Shown: positions 54,279 through 62,839 of the stretch, piece after piece
Numbering within the stretch: position 1 is the first letter of the stretch
Layout: each line of letters begins with the position of its first letter
Assembly (NCBI GenBank): GCA_949289305.1
Contig: CASENB010000016.1
Coordinates: forward strand, 124,001-188,000
DNA: 64,000 bases
From: an uncultured Spirochaetales bacterium
GTDB taxonomy: Bacteria > Spirochaetota > Spirochaetia > Sphaerochaetales > Sphaerochaetaceae
Direction of reading: 5' to 3'
Notes under the pieces: model-generated
Told to the model about the DNA's origin: nothing
The model's input: only the letters and a program-made list of their open reading frames with translations
The model's database searches: none
Made by a program: the position numbers and the translations under genes

Positions 54279-55432
54279 TGGATTACTTTTATACATTATA
54301 TGCTAAATACATCCTCCGCAGGGCAATCGAACTTAACGAGGATGACGTTCTTTCCATAAATACGGAAGAAAAATATATTCCATTTGCTCGTCTATTAGCA
54401 GAAGAAGCGAAAGAGATAAGCGGAAACGGCTCATATCTGGTTATATTAGAGAATAACAAGACAAAAGAATCGATTGAAATCTTCAGCGATTATCTAATTG
54501 AAAAAAGTCCAACTGTTTTCATTCATCTTCAAAGCAGGGAAAAAGAGCCAGAATTCATCAATGAGAAACTTTACAGCGCAAGGGAAGCGCAGTTGTTTTC
54601 ACATCTGTCCGATCCTCTTTTTCTTCCAAAAGCCGAAGTCTCTTTCATAACGGTTCCAATGCCGAATGAGACCTGGGCTGAAAAATTTGAGGACAAAAAC
54701 GAAAAGAATCTTTTTGCGTTAATTTCTGACTTTCTGGGACTGAGCAGTGCAGAAAGCATTCCAAAACTAAAAGATGCCGTAAGCGTCGTAGAATATGATT
54801 TAAGTAATTTAAACTCTCATAAAGGGCTAAAAGCACATCTGTACTCGGATGATGGATTAACCGATTTGACATTCTCATTCATAAAGGACAGCAAATTTAA
54901 GTCGCTTCTTTTTGAAACTAAAAATAATAGGAAATTCATTCCTCACCTCTTCCCCTTCTCATACTTCAGGGCAATAGACCGCTATAGCGCGAATGGCCAC
55001 ATATCAACTAATATTCCTTTTTTCGTATTCGGACACCTTGTAACATCTGCTTCATTTAGATTTGAAGAGGGTAAGGTCATTGAATTCAGCTCAGATGAAG
55101 ACAGCGCAGAGAGGATCAGCACGTATTTAATGCAGGATGAGGACTCAGCAAGGTGTGCTCAGCTCTCCCTTACAGAGACGTTCAGCGAAATCTCAGACAT
55201 ACCGTATTTTTCATACAACGAATGGGACATGCTGAGGGGAATAACACTCTCTCTTGGATCGCAGAGAAGCGAGAGCGTTGAAGCTGAAAACGAAGACGAA
55301 GCCATAAGCAAAGGATATGCAAACAGCCTCTTCAACCTTGGCATACCTCTTGGTCCTGACCTATATCTGGAGATTGAAGATGATGATGAGAGTCTTGTAT
55401 ATTCAGAGGGAATAATCGAGGACTATCAGTAA
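54278..55432 (+). CDS. M29 aminopeptidase-like protein, metal site doubtful
   Basis: 384 residues. The overall layout resembles M29 aminopeptidases: an N-terminal alpha/beta half, then IPFFVFGHLVTSASFRFEEGKVIEF, the FxGkVv-type strand, and a late NEWDMLRGITLSLG followed by an N-S-x-x-N-L-G-I end. The expected metal ligands are not clear: the GE after the dega-type loop reads CAQLSL, and the His of the usual cHlAlG reads RGITLSLG. So it may be an inactive homologue, or another family. Convergent with coaX (7-base overlap). Confidence 0.5.
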   Translation: MDYFYTLYAKYILRRAIELNEDDVLSINTEEKYIPFARLLAEEAKEISGNGSYLVILENNKTKESIEIFSDYLIEKSPTVFIHLQSREKEPEFINEKLYSAREAQLFSHLSDPLFLPKAEVSFITVPMPNETWAEKFEDKNEKNLFALISDFLGLSSAESIPKLKDAVSVVEYDLSNLNSHKGLKAHLYSDDGLTDLTFSFIKDSKFKSLLFETKNNRKFIPHLFPFSYFRAIDRYSANGHISTNIPFFVFGHLVTSASFRFEEGKVIEFSSDEDSAERISTYLMQDEDSARCAQLSLTETFSEISDIPYFSYNEWDMLRGITLSLGSQRSESVEAENEDEAISKGYANSLFNLGIPLGPDLYLEIEDDDESLVYSEGIIEDYQ

Positions 55433-56196
55433 CCCTGATTCAATTTCGATATTAAAGATAGCCCTTTAAGAGTATGAAGCCCGTCTATAGAGTCGAACCT
55501 GTCGATTAAAGGGCTTATCGCCTTGCTTAGCCCTCCTGTTGCGATAACTACGAGCTTATCCCCTATCTCTTTTTCTGTACGTTCTATCATCTCTTTACAT
55601 AGTCCTGAGTAACCTATCATTATTCCAGCTCTTATTGAATCCATGCTGTTTTTACCAAGGGCTGAGGATGGAACCTTAAGCTCGACCTGAGGAAGCTGTG
55701 CAGTAGAAGAGAAAAGCGAGTTTACAGCCGTTACAAGCCCGGGGGCTATCGCAACGCCTAAGACAAATCCCTCCTTATTAACAGTTGAAAAAGTCAGAGC
55801 CGTTCCAAAATCTATCGTCATCACATCACTATCAGGATGTAAATGATGGGCGTATGCGAGATTACAAAGCAAATCAGATCCAAGTTCCTCTGGGATGCTG
55901 GATCTGACTAGATTAGTTTTGGCGTCATGGCTTACCATGAACGCCTTAATATTGAATAATTTATAAACAATCTTCTCAAAAGACCTAGTCAGGTTAGGCA
56001 CTACAGATGAAATTATCGCCTTATTAACCTGGCTTTTATCGATATTAGCCTCACGAAGGAGCGTCTCTAGAATGACTCTGTATTCGTCGCTCGTTCTTTT
56101 TTCATCACTGTAAATTCTGAACGTCTCTATAAACTCATCGTCCTTGTTAAGGGCAATTACAATGTTCGTGTTTCCGATATCGATAGCTATAAGCAT
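55426..56196 (-). CDS. coaX: Type III pantothenate kinase
   Basis: 256 residues. DIGNTNIVIAL phosphate-binding loop at the start, ISSVVPNLT, DFGTALTFSTVN with the catalytic Asp, GVAIAPGL and SIRAGIMIGY. It is the first step of CoA synthesis from pantothenate and uses no acetyl-CoA feedback. The start overlaps the ABC-F stop by one base. Confidence 0.95.
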   Translation of the reverse strand: MLIAIDIGNTNIVIALNKDDEFIETFRIYSDEKRTSDEYRVILETLLREANIDKSQVNKAIISSVVPNLTRSFEKIVYKLFNIKAFMVSHDAKTNLVRSSIPEELGSDLLCNLAYAHHLHPDSDVMTIDFGTALTFSTVNKEGFVLGVAIAPGLVTAVNSLFSSTAQLPQVELKVPSSALGKNSMDSIRAGIMIGYSGLCKEMIERTEKEIGDKLVVIATGGLSKAISPLIDRFDSIDGLHTLKGLSLISKLNQGY

Positions 56197-57833
56197 TATA
56201 GAAGCACTACCCCCTTAATGCCTTTGTAAGCCTTGTCCCTTACGCTCTTGACATCCTCACTGGCTATATAGCTTTCAAAATCGGTCATTCTGTCTATTAC
56301 TCCGTTTGGAGTGAATTCTATTATTCTGTTAGCAATAGATGATACGAACTGATGGTCGTGGCTGTTAAAAAGGATTACCCCTTTAAAGTCGATTAATGCA
56401 TTGTTTAAAGACTGAATAGCTTCAAGATCAAGGTGGCTTGTCGGCTCATCGAAGATTAGACAGTTAGCGCCTTCAAGCATCATCTTTGCAAGCACTACCC
56501 TAACCCTTTCTCCTCCTGAGAGGACCTTACAGTTCTTAAGAGCCTCATCGCCAGAGAACAACATTCTTCCAAGGAAAGATCTTACATAAGTATCATCATC
56601 TTCTTTACTGAACTGCTGAAGATAATCCGTAATGCTCTCATCATCCTTGAACATCTTGCTGTTATCTTTAGGGAAATAGGAAAGGCTTGTCGTAACACCC
56701 CATGTGAACTCCCCTTCATCCGGCTCCATCTCTCCAGCAAGAATCTGAAACAGAACAGTCTTAGCGTTATGGTTAGGTCCGACGAACGCAACCTTATCAG
56801 TCGGATTGATTACAAGGTTAAGATTATCTAAGACCTTTTCCCCTTCAATCGTCTTGCTTAGCCCCTTGATCTCAAGCGCCATCTTGCCGATTTCCCTGTT
56901 TGGTTTGAAAGCAACATATGGGAATCGCCTAGAACTTGGCTTGATATCATCGATCGTAAGCTTATCAATGAGTTTCTTTCTGCTCGTAGCCTGTTTTGCT
57001 TTCGCAACGTTAGAACTAAAGCGCTGAATAAACTCTTTCAGCTCTGCAATCTTCTCATCCCTTCTCTTCTTCTCATCCTTCATCTGCTTTAGAGCAAGCT
57101 GACTGGACATATACCAGAAGTCATAGTTGCCAACATAAAGCTGAATCTTGCCAAAGTCGATATCGCAGATATGAGTACATACAGTATTTAGGAAGTGCCT
57201 GTCGTGGCTTACAACGATGACAGTATTGTTAAAATCTTCCAAATACTCTTCAAGCCAGTGAATTGACTCTAGATCCAAGTGGTTCGTAGGCTCGTCTAGT
57301 AGAAGAATATCTGGATTTCCAAATAGAGCCTGTGCAAGAAGAACTCTAACTTTCAGATTATCCTCAATCTCATCCATTTTCTTTTCATGCATGCTCTGAG
57401 GAATTCCAAGACCGTCAAGCATCTGTCCTGCATCGCTTTCAGCCTCCCAGCCTCCAAGTTCTGCAAATTCGCCTTCAAGCTCTGCAGCCTTTATCCCGTC
57501 TTCTTCAGTGAACTCCGCTTTTGAATAGATCTCATCGCGTTCTTTCATTACATCATAAAGCCTCTTATAGCCCATGATGACAGTATCTATTACCCTATAA
57601 TCGTTAAAAGCGAAGTGATCCTGCCTAAGCGTTGCAAGACGTTCTCCCGGAGTTACAACGACCTCTCCTGTATCAGGCTCGATTTCGCCTGAAAGAATTT
57701 TTAAGAATGTAGACTTTCCTGCACCGTTAGCTCCGATGATTCCATAACAGTTTCCCGGAGTGAATTTAATATTTACGTCTTTGAATAATACTTGAGTTCC
57801 ATAAGAAAGACTGATGTTCTGCGCTGTGATCAT
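56196..57833 (-). CDS. ybiT: ABC-F ATPase, YbiT type
   Basis: 545 residues, two ABC domains, no membrane helix. First P-loop GANGAGKS; its signature is degenerate (EIEDNLKVRVLLAQALF), as in E. coli YbiT. The second P-loop reads GPNHNAKT, with Ala in place of the second Gly; the second signature LSGGERVR is intact. Both have DEPT-x-HLD Walker B. The linker has FSSNVAKAKQATSRK. ABC-F proteins bind the ribosome E site; exact role of YbiT is unsettled. Starts from AGGTGAGTT-ATG. Confidence 0.92.
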   Translation of the reverse strand: MITAQNISLSYGTQVLFKDVNIKFTPGNCYGIIGANGAGKSTFLKILSGEIEPDTGEVVVTPGERLATLRQDHFAFNDYRVIDTVIMGYKRLYDVMKERDEIYSKAEFTEEDGIKAAELEGEFAELGGWEAESDAGQMLDGLGIPQSMHEKKMDEIEDNLKVRVLLAQALFGNPDILLLDEPTNHLDLESIHWLEEYLEDFNNTVIVVSHDRHFLNTVCTHICDIDFGKIQLYVGNYDFWYMSSQLALKQMKDEKKRRDEKIAELKEFIQRFSSNVAKAKQATSRKKLIDKLTIDDIKPSSRRFPYVAFKPNREIGKMALEIKGLSKTIEGEKVLDNLNLVINPTDKVAFVGPNHNAKTVLFQILAGEMEPDEGEFTWGVTTSLSYFPKDNSKMFKDDESITDYLQQFSKEDDDTYVRSFLGRMLFSGDEALKNCKVLSGGERVRVVLAKMMLEGANCLIFDEPTSHLDLEAIQSLNNALIDFKGVILFNSHDHQFVSSIANRIIEFTPNGVIDRMTDFESYIASEDVKSVRDKAYKGIKGVVLL

Positions 57834-57905
57834 AACTCACCTACTAAAATTTATATTTTGCCTTAATAAGGCTAGCAAAATTAGCATTCTTTGTCATTAA
57901 GGCAG

Positions 57906-57932
57906 AAAAAAGGCTTCCAAATCTGGAAGCCC
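57906..57932 (-). terminator. Terminator after tRNA-Glu
   Basis: GGCTTCCA and TGGAAGCC form a perfect 8-bp stem, followed on the minus strand by TTTTTTCT. Confidence 0.9.
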
Positions 57933-57935
57933 TTT

Positions 57936-58007
57936 TAGTTCCTAGGGGAATCGAACCCCTATTTAGAGACTGAGAATCTCCTGTCCTAACCATTAGACGA
58001 AGGAACC
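57936..58007 (-). tRNA. tRNA-Glu (CTC)
   Basis: 72 bases. Anticodon loop TTCTCAG gives CTC. Acceptor GGTTCCT pairs with AGGAACT (one G-T at the end); T-arm GGGTTCGATTCCC. CCA is not encoded. It forms a two-tRNA unit with tRNA-Gln 13 bases upstream. Confidence 0.93.
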
Positions 58008-58020
58008 AAACATGTTAAAG

Positions 58021-58091
58021 CTGGGATGGAGGGATTCGAACCCCCAAAGGCAGAACCAGAATCTGCAGTGTTACCATTACACTACATCCCA
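58021..58091 (-). tRNA. tRNA-Gln (CTG)
   Basis: 71 bases. Anticodon loop TTCTGGT gives CTG. Acceptor TGGGATG pairs with CATCCCA; T-arm GGGTTCGAATCCC. CCA is not encoded. The U1-A72 acceptor pair is typical of tRNA-Gln. Confidence 0.94.
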
Positions 58092-58140
58092 ATGCACTCA
58101 GGTATACTAAAGAAAAAGTTATAACCTGTCAATACTACTT

Positions 58141-59154
58141 TTAAAATTTTTTAAATGCACTTACTCTCGCACTTGCGGAAACTCTTATATCGTCACTTTT
58201 TCCATCCTTCAAATAGTTGTAAGCAAGGCCTGCAACCATTGCACCGTTGTCGGTACAAAGCTTTAAAGAAGGGAATGTGACAGTATATCCGTTCTTCTCA
58301 AGATCTTTAAGCTCAGCTCGTAAAAGCGAATTAGCAGCAACGCCGCCTCCTGCGCTCACCCTTTTTAATCCTGTATCGTTTAATGCCTTTTTCACCATCT
58401 TCATGATGATATTAACTGCCTGGCGCTGGAATGATGCCGCAATGTTTTCTTTGGTGTCTTCATGACCGGGAAGAAGGAATCTGTCTTTCTGATTGATTAC
58501 AGCTGTCTTCAAACCAGAATAACTCATATCATATGGGTGTTTTTCCCTATCCATGCTAGGTCCAGGAAAGGCAAATGCATTTGCGTCTCCTGTCTTGCTC
58601 ATTCTGTCTATGACAACTCCTCCCGGATAGCCTAAGTCATAGAATTTTGCAACTTTATCAAAAGCCTCGCCAATTGCATCGTCAATCGTCGTTCCAAGAA
58701 CATCTACGCTGTCATAGCTGTTCACTCGGCATATTACGGTATGCCCACCGGATACGAGAACACCTAGATACGGATACTCTAAAGGATTTTCAATCTGTGA
58801 TGCATATAAATGCGCTCTTATATGGTCAATTCCAATGAATGGAATGCCTAATGTGTATGCAAAACATTTTGCAAAGTTAACACCGACAAGAAGAGAGCCA
58901 AGAAGACCAGGTCGGTTTGTGAATGCAACCGCATCCAAATCCTCTTTTTCAACGTTCGCTTTCTTCAGCGCTGCATCAACTACCTGCTCTATCCATTCTG
59001 TATGCAATCTAGATGCGAGTTCAGGCACTACCCCTTGATAAGGTTTATGAAGTTCGATCTGCGTAGCTATAACGTTGCTTAAAACCTCTCTTGCGTCTTT
59101 TACAACAGCAGCAGAGCATTCATCGCAACTTGTTTCAATTCCTAAAATAACCAT
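58141..59154 (-). CDS. tsaD: TsaD, tRNA t6A synthase subunit
   Basis: 337 residues. ILGIETSCDECSAAVV at the start, the metal motif HIRAH (GIDHIRAHLYA), GVLVSGGHT, DDAIGEAFDKVAK, GYPGGVVID and the C-terminal CTDNGAMVAGLAY. It transfers threonylcarbamoyl to A37 of ANN-decoding tRNAs such as the tRNA-Thr in this window. It overlaps the upstream 87-residue gene by one base. Confidence 0.97.
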   Translation of the reverse strand: MVILGIETSCDECSAAVVKDAREVLSNVIATQIELHKPYQGVVPELASRLHTEWIEQVVDAALKKANVEKEDLDAVAFTNRPGLLGSLLVGVNFAKCFAYTLGIPFIGIDHIRAHLYASQIENPLEYPYLGVLVSGGHTVICRVNSYDSVDVLGTTIDDAIGEAFDKVAKFYDLGYPGGVVIDRMSKTGDANAFAFPGPSMDREKHPYDMSYSGLKTAVINQKDRFLLPGHEDTKENIAASFQRQAVNIIMKMVKKALNDTGLKRVSAGGGVAANSLLRAELKDLEKNGYTVTFPSLKLCTDNGAMVAGLAYNYLKDGKSDDIRVSASARVSAFKKF

Positions 59155-59417
59155 CAGTTGAAAAAATTCCTTTTGAAATATTCATTTAAATACTTCTCTG
59201 TAGAAGCCATAAAACTATCTTCCAAGAATTTTCCGATTCTGGAAGAATCCATATTAGCCTGCATATAGTCGAAAACCTCTTTTGACCATGAAGTTCCAAC
59301 CATAGGCTCATTGCTTACCGCCATCTCTCTTTGCGTATCTATAGAGAGAACGATTCCGCTTTCATATTGTTGATCATATTCAAAGCTGTCCGATGTATCA
59401 CCAAAATAGTAATCCAT
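59154..59417 (-). CDS. Small protein upstream of tsaD, unknown
   Basis: 87 residues, GGAGGAGATGA before the ATG, and a one-base overlap with tsaD, so it is a real, coupled gene. Acidic, Tyr/Phe-rich N-terminus (MDYYFGDTSDSFEYDQQYESG), then a helical part ending FLEDSFMASTEKYLNEYFKRNFFN. No cysteine or signal peptide. Not recognised; coupling suggests a function tied to TsaD or a rod-like adaptor. Confidence 0.8.
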   Translation of the reverse strand: MDYYFGDTSDSFEYDQQYESGIVLSIDTQREMAVSNEPMVGTSWSKEVFDYMQANMDSSRIGKFLEDSFMASTEKYLNEYFKRNFFN

Positions 59418-59656
59418 TCATCTCCTCCTCTCCATCTTTAAGTATATTATCATTAATCCCGAAATTTTAGAAGAAAAGGGATATCATATGCAATACTAAA
59501 GAAATAATTAAATCCAATCGATAAAATAACACAAAAAAGATAATAAGAAACATAGAAAAAAGAAAATGTATTCTCTTTCATAAAATTACGTTAATAAAGT
59601 AATAATATTTTAGTATTTTCTTGCGTTTTAAATAAAAAGTGCTAATATATTGATAT
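59418..59656. promoter_or_regulatory. Divergent control region for the HipBA-like genes
   Basis: 239 AT-rich bases between the tsaD operon and hipB. TTGCGT (59621-59626), 16 bases, then TAATAT (59643-59648) is a plausible promoter. ATATAT-TG-ATATAT (about 59645-59658) is a palindrome over the start and could be an autoregulatory operator. No gene seen. Confidence 0.4.
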
Positions 59657-59941
59657 ATGATTAATCTTGATGAATTCGGCATGATGCCGATAGAAATACA
59701 AAAAGCGATAGCAAGAAAGGAAAAAGTGAGACGGAAGCAGAAAGGCATAACGCAAGAGGAGCTGGCACGACGTGCAGGCCTTTCACTTTCTTCTCTTAGG
59801 CGCTTTGAACAGACAGGTGAGATTTCCTTTTCATCTCTTGTAAGGATTGCAAGCGTCCTTGATGATGAGAAGGCCTTTCTTGCCCTCTTTTCACCACAAG
59901 AATACAAATCAATGAAGGAGTTGCTAAATGCAAAATGTTAA
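59657..59941 (+). CDS. HipB-like HTH antitoxin
   Basis: 94 residues, with an XRE-type helix-turn-helix: KQKGITQEELARRAGLSLSSLRRFEQTGEISFSSLVRIASVL covers the five helices, shown here as family-typical text. It has no ribosome binding site; the nearest -10-like hexamers end 5-8 bases before the ATG, so the mRNA may be leaderless. It overlaps the HipA-like gene by 14 bases. Antitoxins of this class bind their own operator and hold the kinase inactive. Confidence 0.88.
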   Translation: MINLDEFGMMPIEIQKAIARKEKVRRKQKGITQEELARRAGLSLSSLRRFEQTGEISFSSLVRIASVLDDEKAFLALFSPQEYKSMKELLNAKC

Positions 59942-61037
59942 AAAAGCTGATGTAATGGCTTCGGACAGGCTTGTAGGAACTCTTGCTATCGCAGAACGCG
60001 GACTTACTGCGTTTGAATATTCACCATACTGGATTGAGTCAGGCTTCTCGATCAGCCCATTCTCCCTACCTCTAAAACAAGAACTCTATACATCAACCAA
60101 TAGTGCTTTTGAGTATATAGCTGGAGTTTTTGATGACTGTCTTCCTGATGGATGGGGGCGTCTTCTAACAGACAGATACCTAGCGAGTATCGGGATTGAT
60201 TACAAACAGACCAGCATAATTACACGATTATGTATGCTAGGCGACACTTCTTCAGGTTTACTTGAGTTTGTCCCTAGACTGGAAGAAAGCAAACAAACCG
60301 ACAGGATAGATCTTGATGCCTCTTTTAGCGCATCTAGGCTCATTTTAGCCGACAAGGATATCTCAAAGTATGCCATAGATGATCTTTTCCATAATGGGGG
60401 ATCATCAGGTGGTGCAAGGCCAAAGATCAATGTAAAGATAGATGGGGATCTCTGGATTGTGAAATTTCCTTCATCAATGGACGGAGAAAATGCAGGTGTA
60501 AAGGAATACGATTGCAACATGAGGGCTAGAGATGCTGGACTCGATATCGCTGATTTTCAACTGCTTGACTCTAAGCTGACAAAAGGTTTCTTTGCATGTA
60601 AACGATTTGACAGACAAAAAGAAAAAAGAATTCACATGATCAGCCTGTCAGGTCTTCTCGAGTCTTCCCATAGATACCCTGCTTTAGATTACAGACACCT
60701 CCTTAAGGCGACCCGCATCCTTACAAAAGATGAGGGCCAAGCGTATGAGGCATTCAGAAGGGCTGTATTCAATGTAAAAATCGGCAATCAGGATGACCAT
60801 GGCAAGAATTTCGCCTTTCTATACGATGAAGAATTAGGCAAATGGCATCTTTCACCTGCATATGACCTTACTGTTAGCACAACATATTATGGAGAACACT
60901 CCACATCAGTATGTGGCAAAGGGAAAGACATTACAGATGATGATTTGAGAAGACTGGCTGATGAAGCAGGACTTGCAAGAGGAAGAATAGAGGAAATTCT
61001 GAAAGATGTCAGCGCAGTATGTAGGACACCCTTGTAA
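59928..61037 (+). CDS. HipA-like Ser/Thr kinase toxin
   Basis: 369 residues, shorter than E. coli HipA (440). N-terminal HipA_N part (VGTLAIAERGLTAFEYSPYW, PFSLPLK), then the kinase: GGSSGGARPKINV phosphate loop, VKFP lysine, the catalytic GNQDDHGKNFAFLYD (Asp289-Asp290-His291), and LSPAYDLT metal motif. In E. coli HipA phosphorylates glutamyl-tRNA synthetase; the target here is not known. Pairs with the upstream HTH gene as a toxin-antitoxin unit. Confidence 0.9.
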   Translation: MQNVKKADVMASDRLVGTLAIAERGLTAFEYSPYWIESGFSISPFSLPLKQELYTSTNSAFEYIAGVFDDCLPDGWGRLLTDRYLASIGIDYKQTSIITRLCMLGDTSSGLLEFVPRLEESKQTDRIDLDASFSASRLILADKDISKYAIDDLFHNGGSSGGARPKINVKIDGDLWIVKFPSSMDGENAGVKEYDCNMRARDAGLDIADFQLLDSKLTKGFFACKRFDRQKEKRIHMISLSGLLESSHRYPALDYRHLLKATRILTKDEGQAYEAFRRAVFNVKIGNQDDHGKNFAFLYDEELGKWHLSPAYDLTVSTTYYGEHSTSVCGKGKDITDDDLRRLADEAGLARGRIEEILKDVSAVCRTPL

Positions 61038-61093
61038 TATTACGAGACAGTGACATATCACTTCTACTCTATCAATAAGCTTTGAAAAATAAT

Positions 61094-62035
61094 CTATTGA
61101 AAATCAAACGTATCGCTTTTACTTAATTCAAGAATACCGCTCTTGTTATATTGGTAGATATCAATTACGAGTTTTCCGCTATCAATGTTTAATGTGCAGT
61201 CATATAGGCTTCCTGGAGTTGTAGATGGGTTCACAGTATGTGCGCATGATACGTTGTATTCAGTAACTTTATCGCTATGACGCGTTATTATCGTATCCTT
61301 ATGAAAATGTCCGTTAAAAAGCATATTAACGCCATTATCGCTCATTAACGAATATATTTTATTTCTTTCCTGTATGTCTGCTGTTCCAAAAAACATCAAT
61401 GACAGATCGACAGTAGATCCAGAGAACGTATTTACATGTGTTAAAAAGAACTTATATTTACTGCTGTCATTTTTTAATGCCTCTTCTAGATAATTTATCT
61501 GATCACGGCCATAAATTCTTTTTGTAGAATCAAGCGCATAGAGCGTTAAATCATCTGTGAACGAAAATGAGCCAAGGGTTCCATATATTCCGTAACTTTC
61601 ATAAAGATCTGACCAATCTTTTCTTGTTTTAAATTCTTGTATGTCATGATTGCCTAAAACAGCAATCATTTTTATTTCATTATCTTGTATGAAACTAAGA
61701 AACTCCAAAAGTTCAGGAGCATCAATATCGCCAGTGTCTTCAATATCACCAAGACTTACAATAAAGTCATAGGGGTTATCGCTAGCCTTGTTCTCTTTTA
61801 GATGATTCATCAGTTCTTCTGTTCTTTCCTTTGCAAAAAAATCTTCATTCTCACGATTTATATGCAAATCAGAAAAGAGAAGAAAGTGAATCTCCTCTTC
61901 ACTGAAATTTTCACTTATCTCTACTTTCGGCATAAAAGGATTGCTTGCAATTCCTTCCAATATGTTCGATGCAGTATCGAATCTGCATGATGATAGAGTT
62001 ATGAAAGCTAAAATTAAAAGTAGAATCTTTTTCAT
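61094..62035 (-). CDS. Lipoprotein calcineurin-like phosphoesterase
   Basis: 313 residues. Signal peptide with lipobox LSSC (Cys at about 17). Metallophosphoesterase motifs in order: FSDLHIN (D-x-H), SLGDIED (GD-x-x-D), GNHD, FLTHVN (H) and NGHFHKD (GH-x-H). A dinuclear metal enzyme acting outside the cytoplasm on an unknown phosphodiester or monoester. It overlaps the upstream outer-membrane-type gene by 4 bases (ATGA), forming a two-gene operon. Confidence 0.9.
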   Translation of the reverse strand: MKKILLLILAFITLSSCRFDTASNILEGIASNPFMPKVEISENFSEEEIHFLLFSDLHINRENEDFFAKERTEELMNHLKENKASDNPYDFIVSLGDIEDTGDIDAPELLEFLSFIQDNEIKMIAVLGNHDIQEFKTRKDWSDLYESYGIYGTLGSFSFTDDLTLYALDSTKRIYGRDQINYLEEALKNDSSKYKFFLTHVNTFSGSTVDLSLMFFGTADIQERNKIYSLMSDNGVNMLFNGHFHKDTIITRHSDKVTEYNVSCAHTVNPSTTPGSLYDCTLNIDSGKLVIDIYQYNKSGILELSKSDTFDFQ

Positions 62036-62697
62036 ACGCCGCCCCTATAAATAAATCCGACTTTTCCTCCGTATGCTGAGATAACAAGATAGTTATGCAT
62101 GAAAAGTTCTGCTATTTCAAAATATGCAGATGCATATAGAGAGAAGTTATCTGTTATGTCGAATTCTGCAACTGCGCCGATCTGAGGAACCGTTTTCCAA
62201 CTCCTTTCCTCTTTTAAATAGGTCGTAAGAAATAAGTCGAAAGAGAAAAAAGAACCATCAAAGCCTAAGAGGAGTTCTCCCATAGGAGAAATTGAATAAG
62301 CTAGCTTTGTACTATCAGGCGACCATGCAATGCCCCCTTGCACCCCAATGGCATATTTTAAACGAAAGAAATCCCATTTGAAATTTTGTGAAAATATATA
62401 TGAAAGGGTCTGAAAGCCTCCAAGTCCTGGTGTTAGTTGTGTTGAAGCGTTTATTTCATGATTAAGCGTCTTTCCTTGTTTAATATCGTAAGAGAGAACA
62501 ATATCGTATTCTTTACCTAAATCGGTTTGAAAATATAGATCAAAATTCTCAATCTCCGCATCAAGGGATAAAAATACAGGAGTATAGATGTAAGAACTGT
62601 TTCTATGCCCGATTGCAGTTCCAATAGAAAATGGAATTGAAAACAAAGGTAAAGATATAGTTAAGCAAACTATTAACAGAACAAGCTTTTTCTTCAT
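62032..62697 (-). CDS. Exported beta-barrel-type outer membrane protein
   Basis: 221 residues from the ATG at 62697; a longer frame runs through the tRNA and terminator and is not used. Signal peptide ending near LPLFS. The mature part is a chain of amphipathic strands with aromatic girdles (FDLYFQTDLGKEYDIVLSYDIKQ, FKWDFFRLKYAIGVQGGIAW, FSLYASAYFEIA), suggesting an eight- to ten-strand barrel. No family recognised. TGCTATAAT (hexamer 62705-62710) lies 7 bases before the ATG with no ribosome binding site. Confidence 0.78.
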   Translation of the reverse strand: MKKKLVLLIVCLTISLPLFSIPFSIGTAIGHRNSSYIYTPVFLSLDAEIENFDLYFQTDLGKEYDIVLSYDIKQGKTLNHEINASTQLTPGLGGFQTLSYIFSQNFKWDFFRLKYAIGVQGGIAWSPDSTKLAYSISPMGELLLGFDGSFFSFDLFLTTYLKEERSWKTVPQIGAVAEFDITDNFSLYASAYFEIAELFMHNYLVISAYGGKVGFIYRGGV

Positions 62698-62710
62698 AAG
62701 AAGAATTATA
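62698..62710 (-). promoter_or_regulatory. Promoter of the barrel gene, apparently leaderless
   Basis: Minus-strand TATGC then TATAAT at 62705-62710, the best extended -10 in the window, followed by TCTTCTT and the ATG. It lies directly after the tRNA-Thr terminator, so the operon has its own start. Confidence 0.65.
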
Positions 62711-62719
62711 GCATAGAAA

Positions 62720-62747
62720 ATATAAAACCTCTCTATTTCTAGAGAGG
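62720..62747 (-). terminator. Terminator after tRNA-Thr
   Basis: CCTCTCTA and TAGAGAGG form a perfect 8-bp stem around a 4-base loop, followed on the minus strand by TTTTATATTTT. Confidence 0.88.
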
Positions 62748-62754
62748 TATGTAC

Positions 62755-62826
62755 AGCCAAAGATGGGAATTGAACCCGCGACCTGCTCATTACGAGTGAG
62801 CTGCTCTACCACTGAGCTACTTTGGC
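62755..62826 (-). tRNA. tRNA-Thr (CGT)
   Basis: 72 bases. Anticodon loop CTCGTAA gives CGT. Acceptor GCCAAAG pairs with CTTTGGC; T-arm GGGTTCAATTCCC. CCA is not encoded. Confidence 0.95.
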
Positions 62827-62839
62827 ATATTAATCTCAC

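Noticed and set aside
62698-62839. N-terminal extensions of the barrel gene through the tRNA-Thr region
   Set aside because: They cross a tRNA and its terminator; the signal peptide begins at 62697.
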